The notes under the pieces: generated by a model | The model's input: only the letters and a program-made list of their open reading frames with translations | Database searches by the model: none | What the model was told of the DNA's origin: nothing | Translations under genes and position numbers: made by a program | Part shown: piece after piece, positions 11,240 to 20,931 of the stretch | How positions within the stretch are numbered: the first letter of the stretch is position 1 | Layout: every line of letters begins with the position of its first letter | Assembly (NCBI GenBank): GCA_963675135.1 | Contig: OY776123.1 | Location: 20,243,840 to 20,307,839, forward strand | Origin: Galeopsis tetrahit | Taxonomy: Eukaryota; Streptophyta; Magnoliopsida; Lamiales; Lamiaceae | DNA length: 64,000 nt | Direction of reading: 5' to 3'

Positions 11240-12950
11240 CTTCGGTGACTATTTCTAGATTTTGTGTGGGGAGAGGGTTATGGGTGTGTTACGAATATGA
11301 ATATTCTTATTTATTATTTTGCTTTTACTTTGGTGTTTTGTCCATGGCATCCATGCTTTCTCGTCCAATTGTTATGTGGGAATATCCTCATATTCTTTTG
11401 ATATTTTTGGAGGGTAAATTATAGGAGTAGTGAATAATGGGGGAAATCAGCATTACTCTAATTTATACTTCACCATACATAAAATAAGTTTAGATATTTT
11501 TCTATTTTATTAAAATAACACTTTTATTTACATTTTTAAAGAATTTTAAAAATAAATTAGAAAAATAATACAGTAAATATATACTTCGTATTAAAAAATA
11601 TGGAGTATAAAACAACATTCTAATTATAAAATTAAATGAAAAAAAAATAAAACGACACTTATTAAATAAGAACAGCTATTAATCTTGATTAACATTTTTT
11701 TGACAGAATATCAAAAGGTAACTTATACCCACTTTCTTTTACATTTTTATACCTAAAATGACTTCAAATGCATTAAATATTCTCATACCATAATTCATAA
11801 GTAACACATCTTGTAGTATGTGCTTTGTTTTTTTTTCCAATTTGTAATATCATAGTATTATTAAGTGATATCATTGCACTTATAAATTAACTTTTTTTTT
11901 TATTTTTTTTACACAATTCGACATTGTGCATGTAAAATGCGTATTAGTTTAAAAGTGTATATTATAAATTGCATCCGTTGTACGGTGCAATGGGTACGTG
12001 TAAGTGTTACTCTAAATGCATATACCTCATTTCAATTTATTAACATGTCTTGTCAACAGGTGCATCGTGCACTCACTGTATCAGTTATTTTTTCTGAATA
12101 ATATTAGATGTATTCATTGAACATAAATAGTTGTTTTTAATGAATCGACTTAATTTCTTGTAAAAAAAATCGTTTAAATTATTTCACGCCACATTAATTA
12201 AAAGCATAACAAATTAACACTAGATAGGGGGCACCTGGCTCAGCCCAACCCAATGTAACGGGTCAAGTGATTCAGGCTAATATAATCGGGTTGGACCATT
12301 ATATACGGTAATGATATGGGTACATATAATACTCCCCCCTCCCACAAAGATAACTACGTATTCCTTTTTAAATGTCCCAAGTTATAGCTCAATTTCCTTT
12401 TTTTACTTTAGTATTAAATGTTTTATTGTCAATTTTACCTCATATGTAATATTAATTCTCCAGTGCACATAATTATGGCACATCATTATTACCTCTAATT
12501 TAAAACGTAACTATTTACCCCATTAATTGTGTGGAACAGGATAGTATGGCTGATCTAAAAATGGAGAAACGAGCATATTTTTAATAACAAGAAGATAGCG
12601 CTTGAGAAGATGACAATGGAGTTTAAAGCAAAATTGTAGAGTTGGGTAATGATCAAGGGAAGAAGCAGCAGAGGCAACTCCGGAGTGGGCAGCAAACCCA
12701 CGCCCAACCTTAGGCATCTAATCCTTAAAGCTCTGTATTGATAATCAAATGTAATACTAAAGAGGCATTACTTATGCTTCAATTGCACCACCTGTACTGA
12801 AATTCAAAATCATATATATGGATGGAATTTTTCTGATAAAAAAAAATTAACTCCATTAATTGTGCTTCAAGATTTTTCGTTCTCCATGAATAATCAAATC
12901 TTCACCATTACTATTGTTTAAAAAAAAAAAAACCAAATCTTCACATTTAA
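11240..12950. other. gene-free AT-rich region upstream of the epimerase gene
   Basis: It contains the epimerase promoter. I see no supported gene. Near 12331-12390 'actcccccctcccacaaagataact' resembles the left end of a Stowaway-type MITE, but no partner end was found. Short T and A runs are common. Confidence 0.5.
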
Positions 12951-12954
12951 AAAA

Positions 12955-13075
12955 ATTAAATTAGTGAGTGAGACCTAAGTATTTATAAATGCACATTTAA
13001 AAAAAAATTAGTGAGTGAGACCTAAATATTTATAAGTGCAAATTTAAAAAAATTAAATTAGTAAGTGAGACCTAA
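12955..13075. repeat. short tandem repeat, ~50-58 bp unit, three copies
   Basis: Three copies of a unit starting 'aaattagtgagtgagacctaa(g/a)tatttataa(a/g)tgca' follow one another. They lead directly into the larger repeat downstream, which begins with the same 'gagacctaagtaatcagacac' junction. Confidence 0.75.
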
Positions 13076-13078
13076 GTA

Positions 13079-13560
13079 ATCAGACACTTTATCCTAAACC
13101 CTAAACACTTATGCCGAAAAACGAGTAGTCGAAGATAAGTGTACCATATTGAACATAAATTCATAATACACATTTGAAGTTTGTTTATTAATGAATCCTG
13201 AGTGTGCACGTTGAAATGAGTAATCACACATTTTACTCTAAACCCTGAATCCTGAACCTTAAATCCTAAACACTATATGCTGAGAAACGAGTAATCGGAG
13301 ATAAGTGTACCATATTGAACATAAATTTATAATACACATTTGAAGTTTGTTTATTAATGAATTCAGGGTGTGCACGTTGAAAGGAATAATTAGACACTTT
13401 ATCCTAAACCCTGAACCCTAAACCCTAAACACTATATGACGAGAAACGAGTAATCGGAGATAAGTGTAGCATATTGAACATAAATTCATAATACACATTT
13501 GAAGTTTATTTATTAATGAATCATGAGTGGGCACGTTGAAAGGAGTAATCAGACACTTTA
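13079..13560. repeat. ~160 bp tandem repeat (three units) with telomere-like words
   Basis: The segment 'acgagta(g/a)tcg(a/g)agataagtgta' recurs at 13121, 13287 and 13446 (spacings 166 and 159). Each copy is followed by 'catattgaacataaat' and 'cacatttgaagttt'. Between copies are runs such as 'cctaaaccctgaaccctaaaccctaaac', which hold the plant telomere word CCCTAAA in degenerate form. Confidence 0.8.
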
Positions 13561-13883
13561 AAAATTTTAAATATAGAATAATAATAATAATTACACCATC
13601 TTTACTAAAAGTAAGATGTATATTAATTTAAAGCAACATAAATATTATAAGAATGGAATAAATAGGTAAATTAACATAAATTATTAATATAATTATTAAA
13701 TCGGTAAATTTATAAGTACAGGATAATAAATTATTACATTATAGAAGTATTTACTAAAATTAAAATTGCCACTTCAGTAAATTAAATTAAATTCACAAAA
13801 ATTAAATTAACTAAAATTGTCTTAACCTTTCACTTCCAACGCACCCCTTCATGTTTAAGTGTCCATCCCACCCCTTCACTTCG

Positions 13884-13966
13884 TATAAATAGGGGCACTT
13901 AGATGAAAAAAATATACCTTCATATCTCATATCTCATCTCTCATCATCTATCATCTACGAAAAATG
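13884..13966 (+). promoter_or_regulatory. isolated core promoter, leader and ATG with a 5' splice site
   Basis: TATAAATA at 13884-13891 sits in 'cgtataaataggggca'. A CT-rich leader (13918-13955) follows, then ATG at 13964. The frame reads five codons and then a good donor (ttg|gtaggt). No downstream exon is recognisable, because the inverted-repeat element follows about 140 bp later. It may be a captured or decapitated gene start. Confidence 0.35.
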
Positions 13967-14102
13967 CCTTCAGAATTGGTAGGTTTTCCTCTAAATAAAA
14001 ATCATGTATTTTCTTTTGTTTTAATTTAACAAGTGATTAAAAAATAGAATAATTATTTAAGTAAATATTACTAAATATTTGATCAATAATTGGGCTAGTC
14101 TT

Positions 14103-15165
14103 GTATGAAATATTGCATATATTATTTCAGTTATTCACACACATATTATTTATAAATACACCCACAAGCTTAATTCACACACACATTTTTTATAAATACA
14201 CCAACAAACTTAATTCACACACACATTTTTTATAAATACACCCAGCGACAGCTTAATACGAAAATTTTAATCTGTTTATTTTACTCGTTTCTGTGATTTT
14301 TTTATCTTTTATTTTATTGTCGAACGCGGGATATTAAATGTAGTAATTCAAATTGCAATATGTAGTAATACACATTATTTTATGTAGTAATAACACAAAC
14401 TATTTATATAATAATACAAATTCTTTTATTTAGTAACACATTTTTTCTAGTGTTTTTATTGATGTAATAACTCACATTATAATATGTAGTATCATATATT
14501 ATCGAATGTAGTAAACACAATAATCATGTTGTAATACAAAATGTTTTATTGTAGGATGGTGCGAAAAATATTAGATCATTTGATAAAGTTACATATAGTA
14601 ACAAACGTTTATTCAATGTAGTAATTCAAACTGTAGTATGTAGTAACATATAATTTTTTATGTAGTAAAACAAATTATTACATGTAGTAATAACACAATT
14701 TTATATAGTAATATTGATTCTTTTATATTTTTATATTTTTTTTATTGATTAAGTAACCCACATTATAATATATAGTAACATATATTATTGCATGTAGTAA
14801 GATATATTATTGCACGTAATACAAAATAATATTGACCCATAATGATTAGTATTAAAGAATATTTAAAGAAATATAAAATATTTAAGGATTAAGATCATCG
14901 TAAATTGTAGCGTCGACCGCAGCCTGAGGTGATCGAAAACTGCTCGGAGAAGACGACCATGTTCAATTTATGTCGGTGGGTGCATTTATAAAAAATGTGG
15001 GTGTGAATTGAGCTGTCAGTGGGTGTATTTATAAAAAATGTGTGTGTGAATTAAGCTTGTGGGTGTATTTATAAAAAAATGTGTGTGAATTAAGCTTGTG
15101 GGTGTATTTATAAAGAATATGTGTGTGAATGACTGAAATGCATGTATGCAATATTGCATATAAAT
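14103..15165. mobile_element. long-inverted-repeat element with repetitive arms and core
   Basis: The arms at about 14106-14256 and 15007-15159 are inverted copies. Each is built from a ~45-bp monomer containing 'ttataaatacacccacaagcttaattcacacaca', repeated three or more times. Outer ends are 'aatattgcata' in opposite orientation. The core (14330-14830) carries about a dozen degenerate repeats of 'tgtagtaa'. A GC-richer piece at 14895-14975 may be captured sequence. There is no transposase. I saw no clear target duplication, so the superfamily (foldback or mutator-like) is open. Confidence 0.6.
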
Positions 15166-15403
15166 TTTTGTGTCAATAATTTTAGACCAATATCAAATGT
15201 GGCTCACATACATCAGGTAGATCAAAATAAATTTTATTTATTTTGATTAAAGGAGAGTAGATCATCAAAACTTGGGAAGATAATTTTCATTTTCCGAAAG
15301 ATACGCTTTTTTTTTTTTATGTTTTAAATTTTTGGGATGTAATCTTCCCCCATTTTTTCAATAGAATATATTGAAATTTTAGCTATTAATCTACTTTATT
15401 ATA

Positions 15404-15665
15404 CTCCCTCCATCCACCAAAAGTAGTCCCATGGAGGAGGGGCACAAGTTTTAAGAAAATGGTAGATAAAGTAGATAAAGTAAGGGTATTATAGGGTATT
15501 GTGGGGTCCATTGTGAATAAAGTGATTGTTTGTGAATAAAGTTGATGGCAAATTGAGTAATTAAGTGATGGTTGAAGGGTGATAGTTTCCATAAAGTGTA
15601 TGGGACTACATTTGATGGACAAAGAATATAAGACAAATGAGACTACTTTTTGTGGACGGAGGGAG
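15404..15665. mobile_element. Stowaway MITE (Tc1/mariner)
   Basis: The left end CTCCCTCCATCCACCAAAAG and the right end CTTTTTGTGGACGGAGGGAG are inverted repeats of the Stowaway class. TA flanks both sides (15402-15403 and 15666-15667). Length is 262 bp. Open frames on either strand across it are chance. Confidence 0.88.
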
Positions 15666-16026
15666 TAATATAGTTTGCAAAATAAACAACACCAATATAC
15701 ACACATCACGTAAATTTAATTAGATTTAACTTTTAATTAAACTAATACAACTCACTACCACCACTAACTTTTAATTGACGTGTATGATAAAATTAGTAGC
15801 AGGGATTCTCAACAAAATTAATATTCATTTAAATTAACCTACCTACCTATCATTTTAATTAAACCAATACAATCCCATTACCACCACTAACTTCACTTTG
15901 TAAAATACAAACAACACTACTAACTCTTCAAACGAAAATTAAATTAAAAATAAATATAAATTAAATTAAAATTAATTAAAGAAAAACCTAAATTAAAATT
16001 ATATAATTAAACCTACACAAATCAGA

Positions 16027-16029
16027 ATA

Positions 16030-16052
<23 letters not shown>
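16027..16052. repeat. (AT)n microsatellite
   Basis: A pure AT dinucleotide run followed by a T tract. Confidence 0.9.
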
Positions 16053-16061
<9 letters not shown>

Positions 16062-16347
16062 CAAGGAGATGAAGTTATTTTAGAGTAGAAATAAAGAAGA
16101 AGAAGGTAACAAAAGAAAGAGAAGACTTTTAATTAAATACAAAACTTGTCTTGTGTAATTATTACTCACTTTGAACAAATAAGAAGAGAGAGAGAAGGGA
16201 ATGTCAAATTTGAATATTTTATTCAAAAATAATGTTTCAACATTATATTTACATTAATGGTATATCAGTAATTTTAGCTTAACTTAAATAAAAAATAGAC
16301 TAAAATACCCTATTTGTATATACAGATTCTGTATGTTTAGCACCACT

Positions 16348-16353
<6 letters not shown>

Positions 16354-16395
<42 letters not shown>
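16354..16395. repeat. (AT)n microsatellite
   Basis: About 21 uninterrupted AT units, able to fold back on itself. Confidence 0.9.
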
Positions 16396-16396
<1 letters not shown>

Positions 16397-16713
16397 TACG
16401 CAATAATATTTGCCACTTAACTTTTAAATTTTATAAAAAGGAAGAGTGACACTATAGTTGTGCAACTGATTGTTAAATTAATATTGCTCAATAAAAATAA
16501 TTAATAGGGTAATTTGTTATTAGAGTCATTTCACTACTACTTTTTTTCTAATAGGGACTAGCTTTTTAAATTTTATCCAATAGATTCAAATTGAAATCTA
16601 AGAAGACAAATATGCCCTTTTCAATTTAAATAGTTTTGAATTATTATCGATTATTCATAATTGACATCAAATCAGTTTTTAAATGCATTTTCTCGAAGAT
16701 TGCGTATGTTTAG

Positions 16714-17445
16714 TAGGGGTGAAAACGGATCGGATATAGGCGGATAGTGCTTATACCGTATCCTAAACCATATTTTTTTTCTCGAATTCGGAGTCGGATA
16801 CGGAAAAGCCAGATTCGGATACGAATTCGGAATATTCGGTATACGGATACGGAACGGATATCGGACGAATCCGGGCCGGATTCGAATAACTATAATCGGA
16901 TAATATATTTCAAATGGAAATCATCAAAATGTGATTGAAACACATAAAAAATCAACAAACATGAAATCATCAAAATATATCCTTAGTAACGATGGGGGCT
17001 CGGGATGCAGGGTGGCAGCGACGTCAAGATGGGGGCTGGGACGGGGGGTCGATGACGGGGGTCGGGGCTGGGGGTGCAGCCGTGCAGGGGCCAAAAAGGG
17101 AAGGGAAGGAGGAGTGGGCGGCGGACGCTGGGGGTGAGGGTTTAGGCTTTTTAGTTTTTAATAATGCCCAATAATGTTATAAGTTATAATAGAGCTTTAA
17201 TAAAATTAATATAAAATATAAAATAAAATATATTAAAAAATACGGGTATTCGGATTTATTATCCGGATAATATCCGATAAAATATGGGAAAACTCGAATA
17301 CGGTCGGATATTATGTATTCCGAATCCGAATTCGAAGTCAACTATCCGTATCCGTCCGGATACTAAATTTTTATACCGAATTCGTATCCGACCGGATACG
17401 GTTCCGGATCGATCGGGAAATATCCGATCCGTTTTCACCCCTAAA
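16714..17445. mobile_element. non-autonomous hAT element with a G-rich internal segment
   Basis: The ends 'taggggtgaaaacggatcgg' and 'ccgatccgttttcaccccta' are perfect inverted repeats, and degenerate 'cggata/tatccg' subterminal repeats extend inward on both sides for 150 bp or more. Flanks atgtttag (16706-16713) and ttgtttag (17446-17453) give an imperfect 8-bp duplication, as for hAT. The middle (about 16990-17140) is very G-rich on the plus strand, unlike everything around it. Frames through it are low-complexity Gly/Arg/Trp and I do not call them genes. Confidence 0.75.
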
Positions 17446-17778
17446 TTGTTTAGCACCTTCCATAAATCTCAAATATTTCCTAAAAAAAGGTCAAGGCAAT
17501 TAATTAGTTGAATTTGTTTTGCTGAAAGTTTTCTTTCCACAATTTCTACATTTCATTCCACAGATTCTGAAGACAGACTCTACATTTTCCGGCGACGAAT
17601 AAGACGATCGACTACTTCCTTTAATCTTAATTATTCCTGTCGAGAGTGCAGATTAAATTGCATATAACGTTATGCATAATTCAAAATATGATTATTATGT
17701 TGCATATCATGTTATGCATAATGCATTCGATTGTTGCATATCACATTAATCATATACTCCAATTTTTGCACTATTTTA

Positions 17779-17794
17779 TGCATAACGTTATGCA
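17779..17794. repeat. 16-bp perfect palindrome TGCATAACGTTATGCA
   Basis: The sequence equals its own reverse complement. Partial versions (ttgcatataacgttatgcata, gttgcatatcatgttatgcat) lie just upstream at 17658-17720, which makes a small palindromic cluster in AT-rich DNA. Confidence 0.7.
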
Positions 17795-18026
17795 CTATTT
17801 TCCGAAGTAGCCTTACAAAACTCTACCATACCAGGTCAGAATCGGATTCTATGCAGAAGTTGTTTAGGCTAGATACGGAGTAAGATATCTATATATTACC
17901 GGGAGATCTAAGGGTACACATACCTGTTATTTCACCCAATAAATCTGCAAAAGATGTCGATTCATTGACTCGAATAAGTTTGTTTTTGCCATTGAAATTA
18001 ACCTTGCCGAATACACTATAATCCAT
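17795..18026 (-). pseudogene. decayed mutator-like N-terminal exon fragment
   Basis: From ATG 18026 a 103-nt exon-like frame (MDYSVFGKVNFNGKNKL, then STSFADLLGEIT) ends at a GTATGT donor (17924). About 60 bases further on, a second piece reads CIESDSD and, after a one-base shift, GMVEFCKATSENSA. The order of beta-strand pair, helix, and then ESDSD..GM.(D/E)FC matches the partial MULE-type frame at 1-433. A frameshift and early stop show it is not functional. Confidence 0.4.
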
Positions 18027-18654
18027 TTCAAATCTTCAAGATATGACAGCCTGTGCATTGAAAAAACAATTATTTAGTATATACAAATCCGAAAAGTGCA
18101 TTGTAGATTCTAAAATCGAATTTATGCGTTTTGGATTTGATGATCTAAACAATACACAATCAAAAATGGAGAAATTTAATATGGTACTTACTATTAAACC
18201 GATTTTGATTTGATGATACGATGATATGAGTTTCTTATTTTAATTTCTGCATTCAACGATTCAACGAAATGAATTTTAAGATTGCGAAATTGGAAAAGTC
18301 GGAATTTTCTATAATATGCCCCATAATTAGGGAATTTAAAATTTGATTTAAAGATTTAATTACCCAATTTTTGAACTTAACGAATTATATGTATATTAAG
18401 GGTAATTATGATTTTTTATCTCTAATTTGACCCTATTATAACATTTTAAAAGTTGTAGTCTCTATTAGAGTAAGGTGCTATAGGAATAACTCTATTAGAG
18501 AATAATCTCTAATTAATATCATTCAGGAAAAAAAATTAATTAATTGATACTTTCTAATAAAACAATTCATATATATATATATATATACATATATACTCTA
18601 AAATATACTCGTATTGTATATTATGCAATTAATACATACTAAACTTGCACATCT
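18027..18654. other. AT-rich spacer left of the retrotransposon block
   Basis: No gene is visible. It holds a short (AT)n run at about 18569-18595. The stretch next to 18026 could be the old promoter of the decayed mutator-like fragment. Confidence 0.5.
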
Positions 18655-19372
18655 CCTTATATAATAATAGGGTGTTTAAATTGATGGTGTGTCATGGTGT
18701 GTCATTTTGTGGTTAATTTTACTTATGTGTCATTTTGTGGTTAATTTTTGCTTATGTGTCATAATTTAATGAAGTTGTTAATTTTAAAAAGGGTTGATTG
18801 CAAATTAAATCACGACATTTCGCTTATTTGCAATATAAACCAAACCTTTAAATAATTGCAAATAAATCTTCAACTTTAAATTTTGTTGCATATTAGACTT
18901 CTTAGAAGCCTTATTTTTTCTTGAATCAAACGTTTTAAAATTAGACCCGATTAACAAACAATATTGTTTCATTAATGTGTTGTTATGTCGGTAAGAAGTC
19001 TAAATTACATTAGTTTTGAACACAATTAAAATTATCAAAAAGTTTAAATTGCAACAATATTTAAAGTTTGTGATTTATTTGCCATTATTAAAGTTTAGAT
19101 TAGATTGCAAATGAAGAAAAAATTGTGATTTAATTTTCAACTAACCAAAATATTTGCAATTAACCACCTGCAATGAGAGAGAGAGATAGAGATGATAGCC
19201 CTCGAGCTCCGCAACACAATTAATGCAAATAAAGGAAGGTTAATTTTACTCAATTTTGTCAATAAAATATAAGTAAATAAAGGGAAAAAAAAAACTCCAC
19301 CGTCTTTTCTGAGTCGACATCTTTGTCCTTTTGACATATATTGTACATATACTTTAGTCCGCTAGAATATTT
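18655..19372. repeat. AT-rich ~770 bp repeat unit, left remnant
   Basis: This segment runs from 'atataataatagggtgttt' to 'actttagtccgctaga' and matches the units at 52643-54335 nearly base for base. It ends abruptly inside the truncated LTR of element A. A minus-strand frame of ~66 codons recurs in each unit, but it is a by-product of repetition with no recognisable protein. Confidence 0.8.
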
Positions 19373-20502
19373 AGAGTCAGATAAGTTGAACAGTATGTCA
19401 AGTCCTATGGAAATATCAAATAGAATATTCTAACAGAACTCAACAGTAAACAACTTGTATGCGAAATAAATGATAGGCCATATTATACTCCTCAGATAAT
19501 ATGCACTTAAGTACTAAATTACCAAATAAACAATAAGCAGTTGTAGCAATACAAAAACTTAAGCAATAAGATAAATGCAGTAAATAAGAACACAAGACGT
19601 ATAGTGGTTCGGAGGCTAAACTGCTCCTACGTCCACTCTCCTAATTTAATAGGATAATTCCTTAATCACTTGGAATTAACTTGTTTTTACAGTGCCAAGG
19701 TGCACTCTACTTCTTCTTCTCCTATTCTCTTGATTTCTTACAACCTTCTCTCGTTGCAATACTCTCAACACTTCTACGAACTCAACAATACTCTCAATCT
19801 ATCTCTCAAGGTGAAAGTAGGGTTTTGTTCTTGTACCAACTAAATGTGATATCCTTTACAATTTAAGAACGAATGTAAAGGCTAGGATATCACTTTCTAG
19901 GCTTAGGATAATGATACGATAAGCTTGCCTATTGGGGACTAAAGATAACACTCACAAACGAATATGCTTAAAAGCTTTTATCTCTCGAGTGTTTTGAATA
20001 CTTTTGAATGCTAAGATATTGCTAGAATGTGTATGGCTTGTGTGTCCCGTAGTCTTGAAACGCTTCAAGATATGGCCTATTTATAGATGAAGCAAACTAT
20101 CCGTTGGTTGAGATAGTAAACTTATCCATAAATTTGAACTTTCAAATTGTTCAGGGGCCTGAATGCAAATAGTACATGCATTCACGTCCATTCTGTATTT
20201 TGCATTCCATTCTCAGAATTTGTTATGCGCAGTGACAGGTGGCTCCAATTCATTTGCTGTTTTGGAATAATTCCGTCCTTTCTGCTAACGGCCTCGTACT
20301 GGGTAAAATGTCTCGTCATCCATCGTTTTTAACCATAAGTGTGCCAAGTCCAAAGTATATGAATATCCACTTTCATCATACTTGACTCTTGTCCTTCAAC
20401 ATACTTGTCTTCATGAGTCATTTTTGTCACTTTTTCATAACACTTCAGCTTCTTGTCTTCAATGCGTCTTGTCTTCATGTGCTTTGTGCTTCCAGGTCAT
20501 TT
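19373..20502 (-). repeat. element A 3' LTR, truncated at both ends
   Basis: Homologous to 50038-51051 plus 52352-52470. It keeps the core promoter: TATAAATA (minus strand) at 20078-20085, with ACCAACGGATA, a two-mismatch version of the MSA motif, at 20098-20108. At the left it joins the AT-rich repeat unit directly. At 20502 it departs from the 5' LTR and enters element A internal sequence, which implies a deletion across the LTR/PPT border. Confidence 0.85.
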
Positions 20503-20931
20503 CTTTTTCATGATGATTTCAAAACCTACTTACTTCAAAAGATCCATAGGGATTTCTTTTTCAGTAGATTTGACAAAAACAGGACAACTAGCATGTATTT
20601 TCTATACTTAGAAAATTTCACAGAATAAATTCAAATTATTAACCTAATAGGGCTAAGTTCTCTGAGTTCTATAAAACTTGAACTAAGTAAGAATCATATA
20701 AAATTTTGCTAGAGCCTATTTTTAAACAAAAATAGCACGAGTAAAAAGACTCAAAAATTGTTGTCCAGTGCATAAAATAGATAACCATCATCCGAGTAAG
20801 GTAGCACAGAGTAAGAGCAGAAAGTTGTAAGTTCTAGCTCTTAAGGAGCAACAATTGTTTGGAAATTAAAATAAACATAGATAAGAGAATTCATAAAAGT
20901 TTGAATCTTGACTTGACCTTCAACAACTTCA
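20503..20931 (-). other. 3' non-coding part of element A
   Basis: It lies between the end of the additional ORF and the truncated LTR. No PPT adjoins the LTR. I see no coding capacity. Confidence 0.6.

Noticed and set aside
12523..12717. Minus-strand ORF of 64 codons starting MPKVGRGFAAHSG
   Set aside because: It is short, isolated and without recognisable domains. The ATG context is fair, but nothing else supports a gene.
13121..13560. CRISPR-like direct repeats
   Set aside because: The units are ~160 bp, diverged and telomere-like in a plant genome. No cas genes or short regular spacers are present.
16747..17174. Gly/Arg-rich frames in the hAT element
   Set aside because: They follow from the G-rich composition and from cggata repeats, and no splice or start signals support them.
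19137..19337. Minus-strand ORF of 66 codons, recurring at 53880-54113
   Set aside because: It recurs only because the AT-rich ~770 bp unit is repeated. It has no family signature, and its ends vary with point changes.
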